A stretch of 64,000 nucleotides of DNA. Source: Piromyces finnis (taxonomy: Eukaryota > Neocallimastigomycota > Neocallimastigomycetes > Neocallimastigales > Neocallimastigaceae). Location of the stretch: the NCBI GenBank assembly GCA_002104945.1, contig MCFH01000042.1, forward strand, positions 124,001-188,000, written 5' to 3'. Positions 32,460 through 42,704 of the stretch are shown here, piece after piece; within the stretch, counting starts at the first letter, position 1; every line of letters starts with the position of its first letter. The position numbers were made by a program, and so were the translations under genes. The notes below the pieces were generated by a model that worked only from the letters and a program-made list of their open reading frames with translations, made no database searches and had not been told where the DNA came from.

Positions 32460-35400
32460 CATCACCACTCGAATACAAAAATATTAAACTACACTTTTCC
32501 CACTATCAACAAAGATAATACATTACCTTCAACGTTTTTTACTTTTAATACATATGTATTATCCAATAATGGAGGTACAAATAATGTACATAATAAAATT
32601 GCATGTACATCACTATTAGATAGTGGATCTTATTGTAATTTTATGTCGTACAAACTATTACGTACATTACAATTACATCCTCATAAAATTAATAATGTTA
32701 TCACTGTACAAGGTATCAGTGGTACTTCAATTGAACTTGATGAATATATCAACCTAAACTTTCAGTTAAAACTATTTATCAACAATAAATTCCATTTCAT
32801 CAATTTCAAAGAAAAATTTTTACTAGCGGATTATATTCCGACAGATTTATTATTTGGAAATATATTCATGTCCAAATATGAAATTCATTATAATTATAAT
32901 AAAAATTATTTATATTCAAATTTAAAATATGATTTTAACAGAAAGAAATTCAATATGAAGCATGCTACTAAATTTTTAAAATTAGAACAATTCATTTCTT
33001 ATAATAGAAATGACATAAATGTTACACCTACCACTTCTACAGGTGTAAATAACACAAAAAATAAAAATAAAAATTATTCCACCAATTTTTATAATTTAAA
33101 AAATAAAATTCATAATTTTTATTTCAGATCTAAAACCTTTAGTAAGAAGAAAAATGGTCGATTTCACAAATTTAACCCTAAACGTTCCAAATTTTTTAGA
33201 AAAGTTATATTAAATAAAAATAATTATGATAGATATAATTATAATTATTTAATTCATACTTTTTTGTCCGAAAAACCAGAAGAAGTAAGCAATTTAGAAG
33301 AACATACTATTGAGGATATTCCAAAACCCTATCGAGATTTGGCAAAAGTTTTCAGCAAACAAGAAGCTGATAAACTACCACCACATAGAATTACAGATTG
33401 TAAAATAGTACTAGAAAAAGATGCTACTCTTCACTATGGTCCCATCTATCCCTTATCAGAAGAAGAATCAAAAGTTTTAGAAGAGTATATCAAGGAAAAT
33501 TTAGAAAAAGGCTTTATTAGACCATCCGAATCACCTGCAGGATATCCAGTGGTATTTCAGAAAAAGAAAGATGGTACTCTTAGAGTTTGTATTGATTATA
33601 AAAAACTCAATTCTGTAACGATACGTAACTCCTACCCAATACCACTTATTACCGACATTATAGAACGTGTCAAAGGTGCAAAGTATTTCACCAAGCTCGA
33701 CTTACGCTCTGCTTATAATTTAGTTAGAATAAGAAATGGTGATGAATATAAAACTGCTTTTCGCACAAAGTTTGGTCACTATGAATATTTAGTGATGCCA
33801 TTTGGTTTACGTAACGCTCCTGCTACTTTTCAGGCATTTATAAATTCTGTTCTCAGACCTTTCTTGGAAAAATCTGTTATTCTCTATTTGGATGATATTC
33901 TTATATTTTCAAAAACCTTAGAAGAACACCACCAACATGTACGTGAAGTTCTTTCTAAACTATTAGAAAATAATTTATATGCTAAACTTCCTAAATGTGA
34001 ATTTGACAAACCACAAGTTGAATTCTTAGGATATGTTATTTCAGGTTCAGGAATTGCTACCGACCCAAAAAAGATAGAGTCAATCAAAAATTGGCCTATT
34101 CCTACTACAGTTAAGGATGTACAAAGATTTTTAGGTCTTTGTAACTACTATAGACGCTTTGTAATGAATTTTGCAGACTTGGCTAAACCCCTCCACAACC
34201 TAACAAAAAAGAATGCAAAGTTCAAATGGTCCACAGAATGTGAATCCTCATTTAACATTTTAAAAACGCGTTTAACTTCAGCACCTATTTTATCACATCC
34301 TGATCCTCAAAAACAATATATTTTAGAATGTGATGCAAGTAATGTTGCTATCGGTTCTATACTTTCTCAATATGATTCAGAAAATCGTCTACATCCTGTT
34401 GCTTACTACTCCAGAAGTCTAAGTAGTTCTGAAGTTAATTATTCTATAACAGATAAAGAACTATTAGCCATTAAGGATTCTTTCTCTACTTGGAGGCACC
34501 TTCTTCTTGGTGCTAAATATAAAATAAAAGTTTACACTGATCATAGAAATTTACTTTATACTCTTGGAGGAAAGGTAGGTAATCAAAGACAACATCGTTG
34601 GCACCTTTTCTTTCATGAATACGACTTTGAACTTATATACAGACAAGGTCGTAAGAATGGTAAACCTGATTGTCTATCTCGCAGACCTGACTACATGGAT
34701 AGGACTTATGAAGAAAAGCCAGAATATATTTTAGACTCAAAAAATGTAAAACTAATACCAAGTTTCATTGGTATTATGAGTAACTTCTTGGAACAAGTTA
34801 TTCAATACTTAAAGGACGACGAAACTGCTAAGGATATTATGCTATATTTCAGCCCACATAATGACCAAAAGGCTTATAGACCATTTAGGAAAATGAACAA
34901 GTTTGAATTAAAAAATAATCTTATTTTATATAATAACTTAGTTTATATCCCTGAGAAACTACGTTTAGATGTTCTTATGAAATATCATGAACAACCCTCT
35001 GCTGGACATCTTGGTATAAAAAGGACTTTAGAATTGATAACTCGAAATTTTTGGTGGCCTAAAATTAAGGATGATGTCACTAAATTTGTTAATTCTTGTG
35101 AGACATGCACAAGAAATAAAGTAACTAGACATCGGAAATATGGAAAATTACAACCTTTAGATACTCCAGAACGTCCATGGAAATCTATAGAAATTGACTT
35201 TCTTTGTGGCCTTCCTGAGTCTAAAGGGTACACCGTAATTATGGTAGTGGTTGACCGCTTTTCTAAAATGATTCACTTAGTGCCGTTTAAACAAGTTCCA
35301 AACGCAGCACAAACTGCAAAAGCTTTTTTGAACAATGTATATCGTTTACATGGTCTCCCTTATGACCTATATACTGATAGAGGCTCACAATTTACAAGTG

Positions 35401-36248
35401 ATGTTTGGCTCGAATTTTTGGATTTATTATATATTCATCCAAGAATAGCTACTACTGACCACCATGAAACTGTTGGACAGGTCGAGAGGTCAAATTCTTT
35501 TATTGAACAGTATCTTAGATGTTATTCCAAGTCTTTCTATCATGACGACTGGGTTGATTGGCTTCCACTTGCAGAATTCGCCTATAACAACGCTGTTAAT
35601 GAATCAACCAAAGAAACACCATTCTTCATTAATTATGGTTTCCACCCTCCGATGGATGAAATGACCCTATTACCACAATGTAATATTAATCATAAACTAG
35701 TTCAAAACGTTAATGATGCATTCAACCACATAAAAGAAGTGTTACTACGCTCCAAAGAGTTGTATAAAAGAAGAGTGGATAAAAGTCGTTTAGAAGCTCC
35801 AAAATTTAAAATTGATGATTTAGTTTGGATTCAAGCCCCACCTTCTCTAAATATTGAAAATAGTTCCAAATTAGCTCCTTGTAAATATGGTCCATATAAA
35901 ATAACTCAAGTTTTGAGAAATAACAATTATGAAATCGATATCAAAAAATCACCTTTTCCCAAACACTATCCAATATTTCATGTATCTGAGTTGGAACCTT
36001 ATAGATCAACTCCAAAAGAATTTTTAAATAGAACTGCGGATCCAGAATCAATAAAAGATATAGTGGAAATATCTGGATTCCGTACAAATTATAAACAACA
36101 ACGATATGAATATAAAATTCGATACAAATACCGTTCCGCTTATAATTGGGTACCAGCAAGTGAAGTAGAAGACAATCCACGTAATCAATACATTTATCAA
36201 AAATATTTAAAAAGTGGACGACATTATGCTTCTATAGCATATAATTAA
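32430..36248 (+). CDS. pol: Pol: protease, reverse transcriptase, RNase H, integrase, chromodomain-like tail (element C)
   Basis: The frame is open from 32424 but lacks a nearby ATG (it passes TTG at 32451), consistent with -1 frameshifting from gag. Counting from 32451: protease LLDSGSYCNF near residue 57 with a normal DSG; reverse transcriptase about 330-560 with LYLDDILIFS near 478; RNase H ECDASNVAIGS near 625 and YTDHRNLLY; integrase zinc module HEQPSAGHLGI to CETC; then the core DFLCGLP, TDRGSQFTSD and GQVERSN. The last 70 residues (RYEYKIRYKYRSAYNWVPASEV) resemble a chromodomain. No stop or frameshift was seen over 1265 codons. This enzyme set would copy and integrate the element. Confidence 0.95.
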   Translation, partial: KLNKGLPLKSHHHSNTKILNYTFPTINKDNTLPSTFFTFNTYVLSNNGGTNNVHNKIACTSLLDSGSYCNFMSYKLLRTLQLHPHKINNVITVQGISGTSIELDEYINLNFQLKLFINNKFHFINFKEKFLLADYIPTDLLFGNIFMSKYEIHYNYNKNYLYSNLKYDFNRKKFNMKHATKFLKLEQFISYNRNDINVTPTTSTGVNNTKNKNKNYSTNFYNLKNKIHNFYFRSKTFSKKKNGRFHKFNPKRSKFFRKVILNKNNYDRYNYNYLIHTFLSEKPEEVSNLEEHTIEDIPKPYRDLAKVFSKQEADKLPPHRITDCKIVLEKDATLHYGPIYPLSEEESKVLEEYIKENLEKGFIRPSESPAGYPVVFQKKKDGTLRVCIDYKKLNSVTIRNSYPIPLITDIIERVKGAKYFTKLDLRSAYNLVRIRNGDEYKTAFRTKFGHYEYLVMPFGLRNAPATFQAFINSVLRPFLEKSVILYLDDILIFSKTLEEHHQHVREVLSKLLENNLYAKLPKCEFDKPQVEFLGYVISGSGIATDPKKIESIKNWPIPTTVKDVQRFLGLCNYYRRFVMNFADLAKPLHNLTKKNAKFKWSTECESSFNILKTRLTSAPILSHPDPQKQYILECDASNVAIGSILSQYDSENRLHPVAYYSRSLSSSEVNYSITDKELLAIKDSFSTWRHLLLGAKYKIKVYTDHRNLLYTLGGKVGNQRQHRWHLFFHEYDFELIYRQGRKNGKPDCLSRRPDYMDRTYEEKPEYILDSKNVKLIPSFIGIMSNFLEQVIQYLKDDETAKDIMLYFSPHNDQKAYRPFRKMNKFELKNNLILYNNLVYIPEKLRLDVLMKYHEQPSAGHLGIKRTLELITRNFWWPKIKDDVTKFVNSCETCTRNKVTRHRKYGKLQPLDTPERPWKSIEIDFLCGLPESKGYTVIMVVVDRFSKMIHLVPFKQVPNAAQTAKAFLNNVYRLHGLPYDLYTDRGSQFTSDVWLEFLDLLYIHPRIATTDHHETVGQVERSNSFIEQYLRCYSKSFYHDDWVDWLPLAEFAYNNAVNESTKETPFFINYGFHPPMDEMTLLPQCNINHKLVQNVNDAFNHIKEVLLRSKELYKRRVDKSRLEAPKFKIDDLVWIQAPPSLNIENSSKLAPCKYGPYKITQVLRNNNYEIDIKKSPFPKHYPIFHVSELEPYRSTPKEFLNRTADPESIKDIVEISGFRTNYKQQRYEYKIRYKYRSAYNWVPASEVEDNPRNQYIYQKYLKSGRHYASIAYN

Positions 36249-36651
36249 TTAAAATAATATTAATAAGTCAATAATTCTCTTAAAATAACTTTTACACCAT
36301 TTACAAAATATTTTTATAACAACTAAATTTCGAAATTTAACTCATCACAAAATTTTGAAATTTCAACATTTCAAAAATTTTTACACCGAATATTTTTCAA
36401 TTATCATATTAAAACTTTATTATTTTTTATTTTTATTTTCATATTCAAAATCTGCAGTATCAATTTTATTATTAAAATTTTACCTACAAGAAAATTTTTC
36501 AAAAAGTGAAATTTCAAAATTCTCACAATGGCCAAGTGACCTTTTGAAATTATTACTTCCTCTCGAAAAAATTTTTTTAAAAATCAAAAATTTTTACTTT
36601 TCGCTCCAGTTCATAGAATTCGTCTGGAATACGAATTCCTAGGGAGGGCGT
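36249..36651 (+). other. Element C 3' untranslated region and polypurine tract
   Basis: Non-coding, with short inverted aaatttcgaaattt-type motifs. AGGGAGGGCGT at 36641-36651 sits directly against the 3' LTR and is the plus-strand primer site. The open frame at 36355 is compositional. Confidence 0.75.
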
Positions 36652-37769
36652 TGTGAAGATATTAACTGGATTTAAAACAAATTCAGATAATATCTATAAT
36701 TAATTAAACATAATAATTATAATTAAATAATTTCAATAATTATTTTAAAACACTTTTAAAAGTCACCTTTTAAATTTTGATTCAGTGAAAGGGTTATGAT
36801 TTCAAAAATTTAATATCAATATACTATAACCCTTAACCAAAAATAAGCAAGTACGAAATAAGGTGTAACTCGCCAAAAACGATCGCTACGGTGATGAAAC
36901 TAGGTTTATTGGAAAGCTTAGGAAGAAAGCTACAATTTGGTACAATCGCGGTCCTTCTAACTGATCATTTAAGGAAGTTATGATCATTTAAAGATTTTAT
37001 TAGGTAAATTAAAATCAATATGATATCAAGTATGGATCATAAATATTTCTTATGACTTGATGAAATTAAAAATATATCAATAGGAATTTTAGTTATATTA
37101 ATTTAATTAATGATAACGATTGTTACTAAAAATAGAACTAGACCCATTTAGGTGTAACAGTTAATACCTATAAATTAAATAATCTTAATTATTATAAAAT
37201 AGGTTAACGGCAAGTTTTATTAGAAATAATTTTGAAAATAATAATTATTTAGTTATAACAAATATGTTATGGTAATATCAATTAATAATGATGAATTATT
37301 AATTGAATAGTTTTTATAATTACTAATTAGGATCAACTGTTTAAATGATTAATCATATGTTTATTTTATTTTATGTCATGACAAACAAACAAACAAACAA
37401 ACAAACAATCTTATTACTTATTTAATTATATTACTAATATATTATATGTAATACTTTATTCTTATTAATATCAATTTAATAATCTGAACAAAGAATATAA
37501 AAGAGAATGAATTGAATTCGATTTTAATTCTTTGTAAAGATTATAGTTATAATCTTAATTATATAGTTACTTATAATATCATTTATATTATTATTAAATA
37601 AATAAAAAATTTATAAAAAGTTACTTTAAAGTAAATATAAATTTTTCATTTTTCATTTGGGAGTTTAAGGTGTTATTTTATAATTAAATTTAATTTCTTA
37701 AAAAACATTTTTACTATATAATTAATAACATTCTGACCTGGCCGCATAACCAAACCCAAAAACTTAACA
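36652..37769 (+). repeat. LTR C, 3' LTR
   Basis: Same length as the 5' LTR and almost identical to it. Followed by TTTAA and the rest of LTR E. Confidence 0.97.
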
Positions 37770-37774
37770 TTTAA

Positions 37775-38495
37775 ATTAATAATATAAACTATTATTAAAA
37801 TGTGAAAATAAAGGTAAAATTAGAAACTTAACTTAATGAGTTTATTATAAGAAATTATAATAAACGAAACCAAATGTATCAGAATTATTTTGTGTATTTA
37901 ATAGTTTTTTTTTTAATATTTATTTTATTACTTATTATTTTGTATAAAGTTATTTATTATAATTAATCTTATAATAATAACTCTTGATTTCTCAAATCGA
38001 ACTCAAGAGTACTATTTATATGTTTTATTCTATTAAATTAAAATTTCTAAGAACATTCTAATCTTAACAAGAATCTTTTTAGGAAAAGACTAGAAGAAAA
38101 ACCTAAAAAGTTATTTGATTGATATTCTAATCATACCAATCATCGTAATATTAAGTAAAACCGTTGATAACGGGTAAAACCTTAATATCCGATTTCCTAT
38201 TACATACTAATATATAGTTGTATAATATTATTAATGTAATTAGTATGTGTTTTATCTTTTATAATACAAGTATATATATAAATGAATGTATAAATACATA
38301 ATTAAATAAATTAATTAATCTAATATAGCGAATGAATAATTATTAACTAAATAAATATTTACAATATTTAACTTAACAAATAACTATAATAATAAATAAA
38401 TATATTAATATAATCTAATGGATTAATGATTATTAACTAAATAAATTATTTGTAATGTTTAATACTAAGAATAAATAATAAGTATTTATTCTTAC
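37775..38495 (-). repeat. LTR E, 3' LTR, inner 721 bp
   Basis: Continues LTR E after element C and ends TATTTATTCTTACA. It contains the E-type helix series, near 37978-38200. Confidence 0.95.
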
Positions 38496-38508
38496 ATTGC
38501 TCCTTTTA
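38496..38508 (-). promoter_or_regulatory. Polypurine tract of element E
   Basis: The minus strand reads ATAAAAGGAGCAA directly before the 3' LTR. Confidence 0.7.
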
Positions 38509-41500
38509 TAAAGAATCTATTAGCTCGTTATTCCTTTTAATATAAGGTTCTAGCTGGGAGATATGAAATACCGGATGAATTCGCATAGATTCTGGTAATT
38601 CCAAACGGTAGTTCATTCTATCCCTTTTTTCAATAATTTTGAAAGGTCCTAAATATTGAGAAGATAGTTTTTTTGAAGGCTCATTTGTAAAATAGTGTCT
38701 TTTAAGCCATACCATATCATTCACATTCAATATAGGACCAGATGATTTTTTAGAATCTGAATATTTTTTGAAATCATCTTTTGCTTTCGCTAGTTGTGAC
38801 TTTAGTGCATTGAAATGAGATGACCAGTCTCTCAATAAATTAGATGCATTGTCTTTTAAAAGAATTGGAGGTGAGCTAATATCGCAACTAGGATTGAATC
38901 CGTAGTTAGCAAAAAAAGGAGACTTACCTGTGGATTTGTGTAGGGAGTTGTTGTAAGCAAATTCACAAAGGGGTAGATAATAACACCATTCACTTTGACT
39001 TGTTGAACAGTAGCATCTTAAATATTGCTCTACTACAGCATTTGCTCTTTCTATTTGGCCATTGGATTGTTGATGAAATGCGGTAGCAATATTTGGTTTA
39101 ATATTAAGAGTAGAACAGAGTGAAGTCCAGAATTCTGAGGAGAACTGAGAACCGTGATCGGAAATAACGATCTTTGGGAAACCATGATAACGGAACACAT
39201 TGAATAATAAGAGTTTAGCTGTTAAGTCAGCAGAAGGAACATCAGCACAGGGCACTAGATGGATCATTTTAGTTAAGTGATCTCCGACAACCATGATACA
39301 AGTACAATTTTGCGATGTGGGTAAAGATACTATAAAATCGACTCCAATTATTTCCCAAGGTCTATTTGGGATTGGGAGAGGCTGTACTTTTCCATATGGC
39401 TTATGCCTGCGAGTTTTACATTTCCCACATATAATACATGAAGAAACGTAATTTTGGATATCCCTCTTCATATTCGGCCACCAGTAGTAACGTTTAATTC
39501 GATCTAAGGTTTTATCAATACCACTATGGCCACTTAGAGGGTTGTCATGAAATTTTCTAAGAATTCCTGCCCTGAGGGGAGATGGTAAAATAATCCGATT
39601 TTGGAAATGCAATACGCCATCAATAAGACTAAATAAAGAACTTTTTATATTGTTTGACTTATCTTTAATTTTTTCCAAAGTCTCTTTGCAGAATTTATCG
39701 TCCTTTTGGGCTTCAATAAGGCCACTAATACTGTCACGGATTGTGCAGCAAAAGGCTTCTTCTTTAAGCAAAGGACTATTTGTACCAGTCTTATTTCTTT
39801 TGTAATCTGGACGTCTTGAAAGTGCATCTGGTTTACCCCCTCTAGCTCCTGGCCTAAAAGATATTCTATAGTCAAATTTAGATAGAAACATACTCCAGCG
39901 TATCTGTCTCTGGTTAAGATGTTGAGGTTTTTTAAAATACAATAAATTTCGGTGATCCGTAATAATTTGCACAGGATATTTGGCACCCTCAAGATGATGC
40001 CTCCAGATGTCGAATGCCGTGATTATTGCGAGTAGCTCTTTGTCGTATATAGTATAATTAAATTCAGCGTTACTTAAAGATCTTGAATAAAAAGCGACTG
40101 GATGTAATAGATTATCGGCTTCAGATATTTGGGAAATAATACATCCTAAAGCAAAGTCGCTTGCGTCTGTTTCTACTACAAATTCCTTTTCAGGGTCAGG
40201 GAAAATAAGAAGTTCATTTTCTAAAAAGGAATTCTTTAGCTTATTAAATGCTTCATTAATAGAACCATCCCATTTGAATTCAGAATTCTTCTTAAGGAGT
40301 TTGCGGAGCGGTTCCATTATTCCAGCGAAGTTTTTTATAAACTTTCTATAGAAATTGCACAATCCTAAAAAACTTTGAAGTTCTTTAAGATTTTTCGGGA
40401 CAGGCCACTCAATTATTGATTTCACTTTGTTTTTGTCCATTGTTAGGCCATTCGTAGAAACAGTAAAACCGAGGAAAGTAGTTTCTTTCACGTGAAACTC
40501 GCATTTCTCTAACTTTGCGTAAAGGCTGTTTTTTGCTAATGTATTTAAGATCTGTTTTACGTGTTTGATATGGTCAGATTCGTTTCGGGAGTATATAATA
40601 ATGTCGTCTAGATATACTTGGGCAAAGACACCAATAGCATCAGATAGAATGTCCTGAATAAATCTTTGGAATACTGAAGGAGCATTCCGGAGTCCGAAAG
40701 GCATTACTAAATATTCAAAATGGCCAATTGGCGTTCTAAAAGCTGTTAAATATTCATGACCTTCTTTGACCCTAACCAGATTATATGCAGATCTGAGATC
40801 TAAGCGAGAAAATAATTTAGCCCCTCTAAACGACTCTATTAAGTCATTTATTTTAGGAATCGGATAACTATTTCTTATAGTTATCGCATTCAACCGCCTG
40901 TAGTCGACACAAAGCCTAAGAGAACCGTCGTGTTTTTTGACAAAGAGCACGGGAGCACCTGCCGGAGATCTCGATTTTCTTATAAATCCTTTGGAGAGGT
41001 TTTCATCAATATATGCTTTCAGGGCTTCCATTTCTTTAACCGTGAGAGAGTAAATTGGTCCATAATACAACTGACCACCTGGAATGATGTCAATTGAGAT
41101 ATCATAATCACGATGCGGAGGTAATTTATCCGCATTTTTCTTCACAAAAACATTCATTTGATCATAATAATGTTTTTTGATAATATCTTCATTATCTTTC
41201 TGATTGATACTTACCTCTGGTAGATTCTCATCCATCATCGCAGCACATATATCTGATTCATACAGTTCATCCGTGGAAATGGAGTCTGGTATTATCGAGT
41301 CATTTTCTGCTTTGTCTAACATAGATGCTGTGATTTCTTTAGAATGAAAGACAAATTTGTTACCACGAGCAGAATTGCAATGATTCCCACAATATCTTTC
41401 GAGAAAGTATATTTTGTTTGTTTTATAATTAAGGAATGGGTTATGTATTGTGAGCCAATCACGACCCAAAATACCAGAAATGCCATGGAGCTGTAAATTT

Positions 41501-42540
41501 CCAATACAGAATTCGTAAGTTTCAATGTGGTCCATGATTTTGAGTTTTAATGGTTTTGTTGATTGCTTTATTGTCATACTTTTACTGTTAGGAAGTTGTA
41601 TATTGACAGGGGATGTCAATCCAAGAGTTGGTATTTTGTTTGCATTTACAAATGTTTTGCAAATGAAACTTCTTGCAGAGCCCGAGTCTATGAGAAAGTT
41701 GATCCTAATATTTCTTCCATTCAATATCAAACAGCATGTAGTGGTAATTGTTTTACCTTTATCTGGAGTATAATTCGCAGAAAGTATATTGTTTCTTTGT
41801 TTATCTTTCGAGAATTTTGGATGTTTGGCTTTTCTTTCACTTCTGCTAAAGTAATTTTTCCTTTTACCATTGCTTTTGTTAAATGGATTGGTTTCATTTC
41901 TTATATAACTTTCCAGGTAGCATTTTCTATCAATATTAATTATCGCATTTGTGGCATCAAAAAGAGACTTAGGTCTATCCAATTTATCAAATTCTTCCCT
42001 CACTTTGTTAATTAGTCCCTTACCAATGATATCGATAAAAACCTCGTCAGGCCATCCAATCCTTCCAGCTAATCTTCTAAACTCGATAGTGTATTCCGTA
42101 ACTTTACCTAATTGGGTTTGTTTAAGTTCCCAAAGATTGTTCATAAGGACATACTTTTGTTTTTGTATATCCCCGGTCTCAAAGTTATTTAATAGTAGAG
42201 TCTTAAAATTTTCAAAACTAAGAGTTTTTAGAGTTCCGTCTACTAGAAGAGAAAGACCCCACTTTCTGGCTAATCCATCAAGTTTTCCAATGATGAAAGA
42301 ATTCTTAGATTCGTCACTTGAGAAAGATTTTGGATGATCTTTAAAGAAATCTTCACTTTGAATAATAATCTCCATTATGTTATCTTTGGAACCTGCTTCT
42401 TTTTCCTTTGAAAGAACGCCATTAGGAGAAAAGAAGGTAGGTATAAACTCGGTCATCGCTTCTACAAGCCTTGAAGCGGTAGGGTTACTTTCATTATCTT
42501 GAATATTATCAAGGTTTTCTTTTGGCACAATTTCCGACAT
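38506..42540 (-). CDS. gag-pol: Gag-Pol polyprotein, single frame (element E)
   Basis: An uninterrupted 1344-codon frame starts at the ATG at 42540 (MSEIVPKENLDN). Residues about 60-210 are a gag capsid domain (GLARKWGLSLL, KVTEYTIEFRRLAGRIGW). No CCHC knuckle follows, only a basic stretch. Protease FLIDSGSARSFI lies near 280. Reverse transcriptase has VYLDDIIIYS near 643 and FGLRNAPSVFQ. RNase H shows ETDASDFALG near 795 and DKELLAI. Integrase has HDNPLSGHSGI to CIICGKCK, then DFIVSLP, ISDHGSQFSSE and GQIERAN. The end (GPFKIIEKR to HISQLEPYIK) is the GPF module without a chromodomain. Fusion of gag and pol implies that Gag excess, if needed, is set after translation. No lesion was seen. Confidence 0.95.
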   Translation of the reverse strand: MSEIVPKENLDNIQDNESNPTASRLVEAMTEFIPTFFSPNGVLSKEKEAGSKDNIMEIIIQSEDFFKDHPKSFSSDESKNSFIIGKLDGLARKWGLSLLVDGTLKTLSFENFKTLLLNNFETGDIQKQKYVLMNNLWELKQTQLGKVTEYTIEFRRLAGRIGWPDEVFIDIIGKGLINKVREEFDKLDRPKSLFDATNAIINIDRKCYLESYIRNETNPFNKSNGKRKNYFSRSERKAKHPKFSKDKQRNNILSANYTPDKGKTITTTCCLILNGRNIRINFLIDSGSARSFICKTFVNANKIPTLGLTSPVNIQLPNSKSMTIKQSTKPLKLKIMDHIETYEFCIGNLQLHGISGILGRDWLTIHNPFLNYKTNKIYFLERYCGNHCNSARGNKFVFHSKEITASMLDKAENDSIIPDSISTDELYESDICAAMMDENLPEVSINQKDNEDIIKKHYYDQMNVFVKKNADKLPPHRDYDISIDIIPGGQLYYGPIYSLTVKEMEALKAYIDENLSKGFIRKSRSPAGAPVLFVKKHDGSLRLCVDYRRLNAITIRNSYPIPKINDLIESFRGAKLFSRLDLRSAYNLVRVKEGHEYLTAFRTPIGHFEYLVMPFGLRNAPSVFQRFIQDILSDAIGVFAQVYLDDIIIYSRNESDHIKHVKQILNTLAKNSLYAKLEKCEFHVKETTFLGFTVSTNGLTMDKNKVKSIIEWPVPKNLKELQSFLGLCNFYRKFIKNFAGIMEPLRKLLKKNSEFKWDGSINEAFNKLKNSFLENELLIFPDPEKEFVVETDASDFALGCIISQISEADNLLHPVAFYSRSLSNAEFNYTIYDKELLAIITAFDIWRHHLEGAKYPVQIITDHRNLLYFKKPQHLNQRQIRWSMFLSKFDYRISFRPGARGGKPDALSRRPDYKRNKTGTNSPLLKEEAFCCTIRDSISGLIEAQKDDKFCKETLEKIKDKSNNIKSSLFSLIDGVLHFQNRIILPSPLRAGILRKFHDNPLSGHSGIDKTLDRIKRYYWWPNMKRDIQNYVSSCIICGKCKTRRHKPYGKVQPLPIPNRPWEIIGVDFIVSLPTSQNCTCIMVVGDHLTKMIHLVPCADVPSADLTAKLLLFNVFRYHGFPKIVISDHGSQFSSEFWTSLCSTLNIKPNIATAFHQQSNGQIERANAVVEQYLRCYCSTSQSEWCYYLPLCEFAYNNSLHKSTGKSPFFANYGFNPSCDISSPPILLKDNASNLLRDWSSHFNALKSQLAKAKDDFKKYSDSKKSSGPILNVNDMVWLKRHYFTNEPSKKLSSQYLGPFKIIEKRDRMNYRLELPESMRIHPVFHISQLEPYIKRNNELIDSL

Positions 42541-42704
42541 TTTAAAGGTAGTTGATTATTATTTATCAAAAAAAAAGAAAAAAGAGAGAGAAAAAAAAAA
42601 AATTTAAAAAATTTAACAAAATATAATAATTTATAATATTATATATGTATATTGATTGGTGAAAAAAAAAAATTTTTTTTTGTGTAACAAAGAAGAGTTA
42701 TTAT
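42541..42704 (-). other. Element E leader
   Basis: On the sense strand this short leader is T/A-rich, including T12- and A9-type runs. The base following the LTR begins ATAACTCTTC; no TGG primer-binding site is visible. Confidence 0.65.

Larger units (their letters stand above)
30258..37769 (+). mobile_element. Element C: full-length, apparently intact Ty3/gypsy retrotransposon
   Basis: LTRs of 1118 bp (30258-31375 and 36652-37769) differ by a single substitution that I could find (in the ACAA run). The target duplication is TTTAA (30253-30257 and 37770-37774). Gag and pol are both open, so this is a recent insertion and a candidate active copy. Confidence 0.97.

Noticed and set aside
36355-36642. 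95-codon plus-strand frame in the element C 3' region
   Set aside because: Phe/Leu/Ser-rich from T-rich DNA, no motif, and it lies in the untranslated region before the polypurine tract.
36890-36930. Hammerhead-like text in LTR C (gtgatgaaac with ggaaagc)
   Set aside because: The conserved core C is G, and the flanking stems I and III could not be formed.
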